Positions 7,539 to 15,260 of a stretch of 60,733 nt of DNA are shown here, piece after piece; the stretch's first letter is position 1; every line of letters begins with the position of its first letter. A model generated the notes under the pieces. The model had not been told where the DNA came from, searched no databases, and was given only the letters and a program-made list of their open reading frames with translations. The position numbers and the translations under genes were made by a program. This stretch comes from Mesorhizobium alhagi CCNWXJ12-2. Its GTDB lineage: Bacteria > Pseudomonadota > Alphaproteobacteria > Rhizobiales > Rhizobiaceae. Location: assembly GCF_000236565.1 (NCBI RefSeq), contig NZ_AHAM01000069.1, positions 1 to 60,733 of the forward strand, in the 5' to 3' direction.

Positions 7539-7579
7539 CTTCTCCCCGTATCCTTTGACAAGCTCAGAACGGGGAGAAG
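7539..7579. repeat. Small palindromic repeat beside the RTX gene
   Basis: CTTCTCCCCGT (7539-7549) and ACGGGGAGAAG (7569-7579) are perfect inverted arms around a TTTGACAAGCTCAG core. The core is the same kind seen at 25930-25950. It lies 14 bp beyond the RTX stop codon and could act as its terminator or mRNA-end stabiliser. Confidence 0.6.
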
Positions 7580-7592
7580 GTAAGGAGCCGCT

Positions 7593-8537
7593 TCACAGCA
7601 CGAAGTCGTCGGCGATCATGTAGTGGTCGCCGCTGAGGGCGAGCTGGAATTCGGGGGTGGAATCGCTGTCGGTGTTGCCCGAGATGATCGTGTCGCTGCC
7701 GGAAAAGGTATAGCGGAGCTGGCCCGCGCCGGTGAACGCGCCGCCGCCGACGAAGCGGAAGGCCTGGTTGCCGGAGTAGTTGACGTTGGCGTCGATGTCG
7801 GCGAGGTCGATGAAATCGATATCCTCCTGGAAATCGGTGATGCGGTCGCGGCTGGGGGGCGTGCTTTCGGACGCGGCGGCGAAGACGAATGCGTCGTAGC
7901 CGCTGCCGCCGGTCATCACGTCGGCGCCGTAGCCGCCATGCAGGTCGTCATTGCCGCTGCCGCCGCTGAGCCGGTCGTTGCCGACGCCGCCGAGCAGCTT
8001 GTCGTTGCCGCCGCCGCCGGTGAGCGAGTCGGCATAGCGCGAGCCGAACAGGGTGTCGGCATAGGCGGTGCCGACGACGCTCTTGGCGCCCGAATTGGAG
8101 AACACGAAATCCTCGGCCAGCAACTCGCCGATGGAAACGTCGTCGACGGTGAGATAGTGGCTGTAGCCGTTGTAGAACGCGTTCAGCGAAGCGCTGCCGG
8201 TGGAATCGGTGTACATGAGCGCGCGCAACTGGCTGATGTCGCTGACGCCCCAGGCAGAGACGTCGATGCGGTCGACGTCGAAGGTGAAGTCGCCGATCCA
8301 GTCGGTGCTGGAGCCGGTCGAGCGGGCGCTCATGATGAACCAGTCGGCGCCCGTGCCGCCCCACAGATTGTTGACGCCCGTGCCGCCGAGAATGTCGTCG
8401 TCGCCGGAGCCGCCGAAGATCAGGTCGTTGCCGGCGCGGCCGTTTATGTAGTCATGGCCGCCATAGCCGTAGATCGTGTCGCCGTAGGCGGTGCCGTAGA
8501 TGCTCTCGGAATAATTGGTTCCGTGGATGGTGGCCAT
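7593..8537 (-). CDS. RTX-type (hemolysin-type) calcium-binding repeat protein
   Basis: A 314-residue protein. Two blocks of glycine-rich nonapeptides (GGxGxDxUx) are visible: residues about 20-62 (NDLIFGGSGDDDILGG) and about 172-215 (GNDKLLGGVGNDRLSGGSGNDDLHGG). They form calcium-binding beta-rolls. There is no Sec signal, and the C-terminus ends in hydrophobic residues (MIADDFVL), as expected for type I secretion. The region after the second block (DRITDFQEDIDFIDLADIDA) resembles the serralysin C-terminal domain. No protease or toxin domain is present, so it may be an adhesion or matrix protein. No transporter genes are nearby. Confidence 0.85.
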   Translation of the reverse strand: MATIHGTNYSESIYGTAYGDTIYGYGGHDYINGRAGNDLIFGGSGDDDILGGTGVNNLWGGTGADWFIMSARSTGSSTDWIGDFTFDVDRIDVSAWGVSDISQLRALMYTDSTGSASLNAFYNGYSHYLTVDDVSIGELLAEDFVFSNSGAKSVVGTAYADTLFGSRYADSLTGGGGNDKLLGGVGNDRLSGGSGNDDLHGGYGADVMTGGSGYDAFVFAAASESTPPSRDRITDFQEDIDFIDLADIDANVNYSGNQAFRFVGGGAFTGAGQLRYTFSGSDTIISGNTDSDSTPEFQLALSGDHYMIADDFVL

Positions 8538-8649
8538 GGGGTCTCTCCTTCACTGTGGCCGCGATGATGCGCGCAGGGCGCTGAACGGCGCGATAATGCG
8601 CCGTTCATCTGGCGTTCAGGATGGTTAATGAGGGCGGGAGAGGCGAGCA

Positions 8650-8741
8650 ACTGGGGCACCCCCTCACCAAGTTCGCCGAACCGCTCGGCTTCGCTCGCGG
8701 GGCGAACTATCCTCTCCCGCAAGGGGAGAGGTAGGTTGGCG
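8650..8741. repeat. Palindromic repeat between the RTX gene and uvrB
   Basis: The 204-bp gap between the RTX start and the uvrB stop holds a repeat with CCTCTCCC and GGGGAGAGG arms around CGCAA near 8710-8732 and CCGAACCGCTCGGCTTCGC upstream. It belongs to the same family as elements at 5514-5804 and 43015-43180. The remaining bases are the RTX leader and promoter region. Confidence 0.55.
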
Positions 8742-11700
8742 CTAGTTGCCCGGGCGGCCGGTCTTGCCGGGGCGGCGTTTCTGGCGGCGGGCGTCGGCGG
8801 GATCTTCGTAGGAGCCGGCGCCGGGACGGGCACGGATGAGGGGTTTTGCGTCCCGCGCTTCATCGGCGACCCCACCCTGGCCGCCTTCAGCGGCCGACCC
8901 TCCCCTCAAGGGGGAGGGAGGCGTCCCGCCGGCGGGCTTTTCGGTGCGGCGGACCGTCATTTCGTCGAGGCTGTTCTTGCGGAACAGAGATTTACCGTCG
9001 TCCGGCATGCCATAGTCGGAGCCGTGGGCTTCAGCGACGGTCTGTTTCTTGAAAAGCGAGCGCGGGACGGCATTGGCCGGAACGGCATGGTCGCCCGACG
9101 TGCCCATCTCGTCGAGATGCGGTTTGGCGAAGAGGGAGGGCTTCTTTTCGCTCACGCTGTCGCCGCTGCGCGGCTCGCTCCGCGGGGGCGCGCCATAAGG
9201 CGCGGCCGCCGGTCGGCGGCTCGGGCTTCGCCCGTTATCATCGACCGCCCGGTGCACGGCGCGGCCCTTGTTGTGCTTGCCCTTTTCGCGGCCGGAGACC
9301 GGGCTTTCGGTTTCGGCGTATTTGGCGAGCGGGTCGTCGGAGACGGCGAGCTCCATTTCGGTCAGACGCTTGATCTCGTCGCGCAGGCGGGCCGCTTCCT
9401 CGAAGTTCAGATCGGCGGCGGCGTCGCGCATCTTCTTTTGCAGATGCTCCAGGTGCGCCTTGAGATTGTTGCCCATCAGCGCGCCCTCGGAGGTGAAATC
9501 CGAGATGTCGGCGCGGACGTGGTCCTTCTCGTAGACCGAGTCGAGGATGTCGGAAATGCGCGACTTGACCGATTCAGGCGTGATGCCGTTGGCTTCGTTC
9601 CAGGCGAGCTGCTTTTCGCGGCGGCGGTTGGTCTCGGCCATCGCCCGCTCCATCGAGCCGGTGACGTTGTCGGCGTAGAGGATGACCTTGCCGTCGACGT
9701 TGCGTGCGGCGCGGCCAATCGTTTGTATCAACGACGTCTCTGAACGCAAAAAACCTTCCTTGTCGGCGTCGAGGATGGCGACGAAGCCGCATTCGGGGAT
9801 GTCGAGGCCCTCACGCAAAAGGTTGATGCCGACAAGAACGTCGAACGCGCCGAGGCGCAGATCGCGCAGAATCTCGATGCGTTCCAGCGTGTCGATGTCG
9901 GAGTGCATGTAGCGCACGCGGATGCCCTGCTCGTGCAGGTATTCGGTGAGGTCCTCGGCCATGCGCTTGGTGAGCACGGTGCAGAGCGTGCGGTAGCCCT
10001 TGGCCGTGGTCTCGCGGATCTCGCCGACGACGTCGTCGACCTGGGTTTTTGCCGGGCGGACCTCGACCGGCGGGTCGATCAGGCCGGTGGGGCGGATGAC
10101 CTGCTCGGCGAAGACGCCGCCGGCCTGCTCCATCTCCCAACCGCCGGGCGTGGCGGAAACGGCGATGGAAAGCGGGCGCATGGCGTCCCACTCCTCGAAG
10201 CGCAGCGGCCGGTTGTCCATGCAGGAGGGGAGTCGAAAACCGTACTCGGCCAACGTCGCCTTGCGGCGGAAGTCGCCGCGATACATGGCGCCGATCTGCG
10301 GGACGGTGACGTGGCTCTCGTCGACGAAGACAAGCGCGTTGTCGGGGATGTATTCGAACAAAGTCGGCGGCGGATCGCCGGGGCGGCGGCCGGTGAGGTA
10401 GCGCGAATAATTCTCGATGCCGGCGCAGGAGCCGGTGGCCTCCAGCATTTCGAGGTCGAAGCGGCAGCGCTGCTCCAGCCGCTGGGCTTCGAGCAGGCGG
10501 CCGGCGCGTTCGAGTTCGGCGAGGCGGAGTTTTAGCTCTTCCTTGATCGACTTGATCGCCTGGTTGAGCGTCGGGCGCGGCGTGACGTAGTGCGAGTTCG
10601 CGTAGATCTTCACGCTCTTCAGGTCGCCGGTCTTCTGGCCGGTGAGCGGGTCGAACTCGGTGATCGACTCGATCTCGTCGCCGAACATGGAAATGCGCCA
10701 GGCCGAGTCTTCAAGGTGGGCGGGAAAGATCTCGATCGTGTCGCCGCGCACGCGGAAGGAGCCGCGGGTGAAATCCATGTCGCGGCGCTTGTATTGCTGG
10801 GCGACGAGGTCGGCGAGGAGCTGGCGCTGGTCGAGGCGGTCGCCGACTTCCATCTGGAAGGTCATGGCGGTGTAGGTCTCGACCGAGCCGATACCGTATA
10901 TGCAGGAGACGGAGGCGACGATGATCACGTCGTCGCGCTCCAGCAGCGAGCGCGTCGCCGAGTGGCGCATGCGGTCGATCTGCTCGTTGATCGACGATTC
11001 CTTCTCGATGAAGGTGTCGGTGCGCGGCACGTAGGCTTCGGGCTGGTAGTAGTCGTAATAGGAGACGAAATACTCGACCGCGTTCTCCGGGAAGAACTTC
11101 TTGAATTCGGAATAGAGCTGCGCGGCGAGCGTCTTGTTGGGCGCGAGGATGAGGGCCGGGCGCTGCGTCTCCTCGATCACCTTGGCCATGGTGAAGGTTT
11201 TTCCCGAGCCGGTGACGCCGAGCAGCACCTGGGTGCGGTCGTTTTCGTTGATGCCGGAGACGAGGTCGCGGATCGCCTGCGGCTGGTCGCCCGCCGGCTC
11301 GAAATCCGAGACCATCTTTATCGCAACGCCGCCTTCGGACTTTTCCGGGCGGGCTGGGCGGTGCGGCACCCAGAGTTCGCCGTTCTTGTGCAGCGGGTTG
11401 CCGGATTCGATCAGCGCCGAGAGCGCGGCGACCGTGGCGGTGACGCCGCCGGACGACATCTGCTCGGCGTCTTCCAGTGAAATGTCCAGGCCGGCGACGG
11501 GATTGAGGCCGGCGGCGGCGCGTTCCTTGGCGGTTGCCGCGCCGCCCATCGAGGTGCCGCGCGCGGTCTTGCTCGGGGCGGCGGAGCGCTCGGGGATTTT
11601 CTTGGAGGGCTTGCGCTGGGGTGAGGGGCGGCGCTCCGCCTCGCGCGAAATCTCCTCGGCCCAATCCGAGATCGAGCCGCCGAGCGGCGCGCCGGCAAAT

Positions 11701-11786
11701 TCTGCCTGCGGCGCCTCGGCGAAGCCGAAGCGATTGTCCTGGTCCGCCGCCGCGGGCGGGTTCTTCTTTTCAGGGGATTTGGCCAT
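8742..11786 (-). CDS. uvrB: UvrABC excinuclease subunit B, with long N- and C-terminal extensions
   Basis: UvrB, the damage-verification helicase of nucleotide excision repair. At 1014 residues it is far longer than the roughly 670-residue E. coli protein. An N-terminal extension of about 155 residues precedes the core. Walker A is GVTGSGKT at 190-197. The beta-hairpin follows ([20 protein letters not shown]), then the helicase motif [11 protein letters not shown], and a UVR domain ([20 protein letters not shown]) that contacts UvrC. About 175 low-complexity, basic residues follow. Part of this tail ([17 protein letters not shown]) is encoded by a palindromic repeat at 8871-8926. No GTTC-N7-GTTC LexA box was seen upstream. 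Confidence 0.96.
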   Translation of the reverse strand: MAKSPEKKNPPAAADQDNRFGFAEAPQAEFAGAPLGGSISDWAEEISREAERRPSPQRKPSKKIPERSAAPSKTARGTSMGGAATAKERAAAGLNPVAGLDISLEDAEQMSSGGVTATVAALSALIESGNPLHKNGELWVPHRPARPEKSEGGVAIKMVSDFEPAGDQPQAIRDLVSGINENDRTQVLLGVTGSGKTFTMAKVIEETQRPALILAPNKTLAAQLYSEFKKFFPENAVEYFVSYYDYYQPEAYVPRTDTFIEKESSINEQIDRMRHSATRSLLERDDVIIVASVSCIYGIGSVETYTAMTFQMEVGDRLDQRQLLADLVAQQYKRRDMDFTRGSFRVRGDTIEIFPAHLEDSAWRISMFGDEIESITEFDPLTGQKTGDLKSVKIYANSHYVTPRPTLNQAIKSIKEELKLRLAELERAGRLLEAQRLEQRCRFDLEMLEATGSCAGIENYSRYLTGRRPGDPPPTLFEYIPDNALVFVDESHVTVPQIGAMYRGDFRRKATLAEYGFRLPSCMDNRPLRFEEWDAMRPLSIAVSATPGGWEMEQAGGVFAEQVIRPTGLIDPPVEVRPAKTQVDDVVGEIRETTAKGYRTLCTVLTKRMAEDLTEYLHEQGIRVRYMHSDIDTLERIEILRDLRLGAFDVLVGINLLREGLDIPECGFVAILDADKEGFLRSETSLIQTIGRAARNVDGKVILYADNVTGSMERAMAETNRRREKQLAWNEANGITPESVKSRISDILDSVYEKDHVRADISDFTSEGALMGNNLKAHLEHLQKKMRDAAADLNFEEAARLRDEIKRLTEMELAVSDDPLAKYAETESPVSGREKGKHNKGRAVHRAVDDNGRSPSRRPAAAPYGAPPRSEPRSGDSVSEKKPSLFAKPHLDEMGTSGDHAVPANAVPRSLFKKQTVAEAHGSDYGMPDDGKSLFRKNSLDEMTVRRTEKPAGGTPPSPLRGGSAAEGGQGGVADEARDAKPLIRARPGAGSYEDPADARRQKRRPGKTGRPGN
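8871..8926. repeat. Palindromic repeat inside the uvrB coding region
   Basis: GGCCGCC/GGCGGCC-like arms and CCCTCCCCTCAAGGGGGAGGG form hairpins of the same style as the intergenic repeats. Here they lie in frame within the 3' part of uvrB and encode a Gly/Pro/Ser-rich stretch. Confidence 0.55.
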
Positions 11787-11860
11787 GCGCCGAATATGGG
11801 AAGAATCGCCGGAAATGGAAAGGGTGGCGCATCGGCAAAGGCCGCCGCGCGAATCACATA

Positions 11861-11878
11861 CTGACAGAAGGGTGTCAG
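11861..11878. promoter_or_regulatory. Inverted repeat upstream of uvrB
   Basis: CTGACA (11861-11866) and TGTCAG (11873-11878) are perfect arms with a 6-nt spacer, 75 bp upstream of the uvrB start and 142 bp upstream of the L,D-transpeptidase start. It could be an operator for either divergent gene. The protein is unknown; it does not match the Rhizobiales LexA box I know. Confidence 0.35.
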
Positions 11879-12019
11879 GAAGAGATGCAGGAGCCGATGC
11901 ATCGCCGACACAGCAGGCGCAGGAAAGGTCGATCGAGCGACGGCGAGGCTTGGCCCGACGGGATTTGAAGTGCTAAGAGAGGCCAATATGGCGGGGCCGA
12001 TATTCCTGAGCGGGCAAAA

Positions 12020-12619
12020 ATGAAAAATGAAAAGATTACGCGCCGAGGGCTGATTGTAGGCGGTCTGGCGCTGATGACCTCCGGATGCATGTCGACGATA
12101 CAGGATGTGGTCCAGCCGATCCCGATTGCTCTTTCGGCGGACACCTATCGGGTGGATCCCCGCTATCGGCGGCAGCGCGTGCGCTATGATGGCGGCGAGG
12201 CGCCTGGAACGATCGTCGTCAATACGTCGGAATATTACCTCTATTCCGTTGAGGAGGGCGGCTGGGCGACGCGCTACGGCGTCGGCGTCGGCGAGCAGGG
12301 CCTCACGCTCAAGGGCAATGCGAGGATCGGACATAAGGCGGTCTGGCCTTCCTGGACGCCTACCGCCAACATGATGCGGCGCAAACCGCGCCTGGTGCAG
12401 TATGCGGGCGGAGTGCCCGGCGGACCGGATAACCCGCTCGGGGCGCGCGCCCTTTATCTCTACCGCGGCGGGCGCGACACCATGTTCCGGATACATGGCA
12501 CGAACGAGCCCTGGTCGATCGGCACGTCGGTTTCGAGCGGGTGCATCCGCTTGACGAATGACGACATCGTCGACCTCTACGAGCGCACCCCGGTGGGAAC
12601 CTCAGTGCTGGTCGTCTGA
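12020..12619 (+). CDS. L,D-transpeptidase (YkuD domain) lipoprotein
   Basis: A 199-residue cell-wall enzyme. The N-terminus has RRGLIVGGLALMTSGC, a signal with twin arginines and a lipobox Cys at residue 23. The YkuD domain covers about 60-199. The catalytic motif is HGTN (His159) and SSGCIRL (Cys175), spaced as in ErfK/YbiS-type enzymes. Such enzymes make 3-3 crosslinks in peptidoglycan or attach proteins to it, which is important in Rhizobiales polar growth. It is divergent from uvrB and forms a single unit. Confidence 0.92.
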   Translation: MKNEKITRRGLIVGGLALMTSGCMSTIQDVVQPIPIALSADTYRVDPRYRRQRVRYDGGEAPGTIVVNTSEYYLYSVEEGGWATRYGVGVGEQGLTLKGNARIGHKAVWPSWTPTANMMRRKPRLVQYAGGVPGGPDNPLGARALYLYRGGRDTMFRIHGTNEPWSIGTSVSSGCIRLTNDDIVDLYERTPVGTSVLVV

Positions 12620-12808
12620 ATATTACAGCGATGCTACATTCCGTGATGGAACCGGCCCGTAACATTTCCGTTAGGCATATCGGCAACTAGCCTCAACTGT
12701 GTCTTTCCTGCACTAGGCTAAGGGCTGGTTCGCGTCTAACCTTTACGAACCACTATGTGGTATTTGCCTGAGACTACCTATTCCGCCTTCGGGGAAAGGA
12801 CCGATTTA

Positions 12809-12955
12809 ATGAGCAGACTTCTAGTTACCGCAGTTTCCATCTTTGCCGTCGCCAGTCTGAGCGGCTGCGCAAACATGGATATCGGCAAAGGGAAGGGGAA
12901 GGCTCCGCCGCCTGTCATCGTCGAAGAGCCGGCGCCGGCGCCTGTGTACAAGTAA
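12809..12955 (+). CDS. Small proline-rich lipoprotein
   Basis: A 48-residue peptide: lipoprotein signal (LLVTAVSIFAVASLSGC, Cys at residue 20), then NMDIGKGKGKAPPPVIVEEPAPAPVYK. An in-frame ATG at 12755 is rejected because the signal peptide begins at MSRLLV. The tail is typical of small entericidin-like or envelope-spacer lipoproteins. Function unknown. Two hairpins directly follow the stop codon. Confidence 0.65.
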   Translation: MSRLLVTAVSIFAVASLSGCANMDIGKGKGKAPPPVIVEEPAPAPVYK

Positions 12956-13002
12956 TACCGGCTTCGGCCGGTAGTGGGAAAGGGCCGCTGGCCCTTTCCC
13001 AC
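12956..13002 (+). terminator. Two back-to-back hairpins after the small lipoprotein gene
   Basis: TACCGGC-TTCG-GCCGGTA (12956-12973) starts at the base after the stop codon. GTGGGAAAGGGCC-GCT-GGCCCTTTCCCAC (12974-13002) follows without a gap. Both stems are perfect. There is no T-run, so besides termination they may protect the short mRNA from 3' decay. Confidence 0.6.
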
Positions 13003-13105
13003 GAATCAGCAATCCGGATCGGGCGACTCTTCGGCTCGGTCGTGAGGTTAGCAGTGGCGGGCAGGATCCGCGTTTGATCTGCGCTCCTCGGAGTTCGGGA
13101 ATGAT

Positions 13106-13777
13106 ATGACGCTTGTAAGCGGCCGTTCAGTGTTTGTGGCCCTGCTCGCGCTCGCGGTGGCGTCATGCCAATCGCAATCGCAGGTTAAACCTGAAGTGAA
13201 GTTCACGTCCGATGAACGGACCTTGGCGGCTGCCGGGGCGCCGACGCGTGCGGTTAATTCGATAAAAGGACAGTATTTCATCGAGTTCCGCTCCCGCTAT
13301 GCCTATACATACGGGCATTCCTTCGTGATTTTCGGGCGCATGAGCGAATCGGGAAAGATGCTCAATCCCCAAGTCGCCGGCCTCGCTCCGAAGTCCGACG
13401 ATCCCAATATCTATATGCTCGGCCATCTCGCGCCGGTGCCGGCCTCCACTGGATGGACCGACGGCGATCTGGAAATCCAGTACCGATCGGCGAGCTGGAC
13501 AGTTCCGCTTTCCGAGCCCGAATACAGGAAGGTCGTGGCATATATACGCAAACTGCAGGGTAGCTCGCCGCTCTGGCACGCGTCGCTCTACAATTGCAAC
13601 GCCTTCGTTGCCGATATCGCCAAGTTCATGGGCTACAAGACGCCCGGCATCTGGCTTATGCCGCGAGATTTCATCACCAAGCTTCGACAGATGAATGGCG
13701 GGCCGAATGCAATCGGCTATACCGGCCCTCCGGGAGTTGGAGAAGGAAACGCGCCTCCTGCAACGGCCGCCCGCTAG
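13106..13777 (+). CDS. Lipoprotein with a permuted papain-like (NlpC/LRAT-type) His...Cys pattern
   Basis: A 223-residue protein. The lipoprotein signal ends at ALAVASC (Cys21). A conserved-looking TYGHSFVIFG places His71, and LYNCNAFVADIAKFMG places Cys164. The order His before an NC motif is that of circularly permuted NlpC/P60 and LRAT-like papain folds, which act as amidases or acyltransferases. I do not recognise the exact family. Membrane-anchored in the periplasm, it may act on peptidoglycan or lipid. It lies upstream of, and close to, the methyltransferase gene, so it may head that operon. Confidence 0.7.
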   Translation: MTLVSGRSVFVALLALAVASCQSQSQVKPEVKFTSDERTLAAAGAPTRAVNSIKGQYFIEFRSRYAYTYGHSFVIFGRMSESGKMLNPQVAGLAPKSDDPNIYMLGHLAPVPASTGWTDGDLEIQYRSASWTVPLSEPEYRKVVAYIRKLQGSSPLWHASLYNCNAFVADIAKFMGYKTPGIWLMPRDFITKLRQMNGGPNAIGYTGPPGVGEGNAPPATAAR

Positions 13778-13852
13778 GAGATCGAGGATGTCCGAGGCGG
13801 CCGCGCCTCCCCCGAAGACGTCCATACCGCCGAAAGGGGCCGGTGAGTTAAA

Positions 13853-14446
13853 TTGAGCATGGTAGCAAGTTCAGTCGGCGAGATCGTATGGGTGCTCGGG
13901 ATCGTCGGCTGGTACGTGATTCGATATCCCTTCGAGCGACGGGCCAAACGCGTACGGGTGGTAACCAATCGCCGCTCGCCGTCCGAAATCGTCGGGCTTG
14001 TCTCGGCCCTCTTCGGGCTGGCGATCCTGCCCGGCTTCTATGTCGCGACCGGAACTCCGGAGGCAGCCGACTATCCGGCGAGATGGTGGGCGGTCGCACT
14101 TGGGGCGATCATTTTCGCCTCGGCGCTGTGGGTCTTTCGCAGATCGCACAAGGAACTCGGCCGGAACTGGTCGATCACGCTTGAGATCCGCGAGAGGCAC
14201 GCGCTGGTCAGTGGCGGACCATACGCCCTGGTCCGGCACCCCATGTACACTTCTTTCATGCTGATGGGCCTCGGCCAGGCATTTCTGCTGTCGAACTGGG
14301 TCGCAGGCCTGGCGGGGCTTATCGGTTTCGCAGTCCTTTTTTTCCTGCGAGTGGACAAGGAAGAGCGTATGATGCTGGAGAATTTCGGCCCGCAATATCG
14401 GGCCTATATGGAGAGGACCAAAAGAATAATCCCTTATCTTTACTAG
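13853..14446 (+). CDS. Isoprenylcysteine carboxyl methyltransferase-like membrane methyltransferase
   Basis: A 197-residue integral membrane protein with about five membrane segments. The C-terminal signature of the ICMT/PEMT family is present: GPYALVRHPMY near residues 123-133 and EERMMLENFGPQYRAYMERTKRIIPYLY at the end, where SAM binds. The start is TTG at 13853 or ATG at 13859 (MVASSV). Bacterial members methylate small lipids or unknown acceptors. It lies 10 bp upstream of the acyltransferase-like gene, so the pair is probably co-transcribed. Confidence 0.85.
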   Translation: MSMVASSVGEIVWVLGIVGWYVIRYPFERRAKRVRVVTNRRSPSEIVGLVSALFGLAILPGFYVATGTPEAADYPARWWAVALGAIIFASALWVFRRSHKELGRNWSITLEIRERHALVSGGPYALVRHPMYTSFMLMGLGQAFLLSNWVAGLAGLIGFAVLFFLRVDKEERMMLENFGPQYRAYMERTKRIIPYLY

Positions 14447-14456
14447 AGGTCCTGTC

Positions 14457-15239
14457 ATGCGAGGCCGAGCACTAAAGATTTCGGCGCCCCGACGCCTTGT
14501 CGGCGACCTGATGCGATTTTCGATCGGAGTGCCGCGGGTCACCGTGCAGCGTCGTATGAATCTCGCGCCGCTCGTGGCAGCCAGAATGGCGCAGCAGCCC
14601 AAACCCTCCTGGAGTGCGATCTTCGTGAAGGGATACGCGCTTCTCGCCCGGGAAACGCCCGAGTTCCGGCGTGCCTACGTCAAGCTTCCCTGGCCGCAAT
14701 TCTACGAATACCCGGTGAGCGTCGCCTCGATCGCCCATGAGCGCGAATATGAGGGCGAGCGGGCCGTGCTGCTGAGCCGAATCAAAGGGCCGGAGCGCTG
14801 CTCCATCGCCGAACTGCATGCATCGATTCACGCGGCACGGTCACGTCCGGTGATGGAGATCAAGGAGTTCCGGCGCGCCTTGAAGATGGCCCGCGTGCCG
14901 ACGCCGATCCGCAGGGCGCTGATGTGGCTCGGGCTGAACATTGCCCGGCAGAGGCCGAACTATTTCGGCACGTTCCAGTTCTCCGTCTATTCGGGACTTG
15001 GGGCAGAATCCCTCAACCCGCTCACGCCGCTGACCACACTGCTCAATTACGGGCCGATCGGCGAGGACGGATCGGTCACCGTCCGCATCCTTTACGACCA
15101 CCGTGTGATGGATGGCGCCAATGTCGCGCGCGCGCTCCACAGGTTCGAAGAGATACTGAACGGAGAGATCGCCGACGAGGTGATGCAATTCAGCCAGGAC
15201 TCTGCCGTTCCTGTAAGGCAGGAGCGCGCCAGCGGCTGA
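14457..15239 (+). CDS. Stand-alone 2-oxoacid-dehydrogenase-type acyltransferase (catalytic domain only)
   Basis: A 260-residue protein resembling the catalytic domain of E2 acyltransferases and chloramphenicol acetyltransferase. The active-site signature DHRVMDG (His and Asp) lies near residue 221, and FGTFQFSVYSGLGAE precedes it. There is no lipoyl or E3-binding domain, so it cannot be a normal pyruvate-dehydrogenase E2 subunit. It more likely uses a free acyl-CoA on an unknown acceptor. It is translated just after the membrane methyltransferase, suggesting both modify the same lipid or small molecule. Confidence 0.75.
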   Translation: MRGRALKISAPRRLVGDLMRFSIGVPRVTVQRRMNLAPLVAARMAQQPKPSWSAIFVKGYALLARETPEFRRAYVKLPWPQFYEYPVSVASIAHEREYEGERAVLLSRIKGPERCSIAELHASIHAARSRPVMEIKEFRRALKMARVPTPIRRALMWLGLNIARQRPNYFGTFQFSVYSGLGAESLNPLTPLTTLLNYGPIGEDGSVTVRILYDHRVMDGANVARALHRFEEILNGEIADEVMQFSQDSAVPVRQERASG

Positions 15240-15260
15240 CGATTCGGCCGGCGGTTCTTG

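Noticed and set aside
7623-8567. Plus-strand frame of 314 codons opposite the RTX gene
   Set aside because: It is the shadow of the Gly/Asp repeats: codons of the beta-roll read backwards give Val/Ala/Gly strings with no motif.
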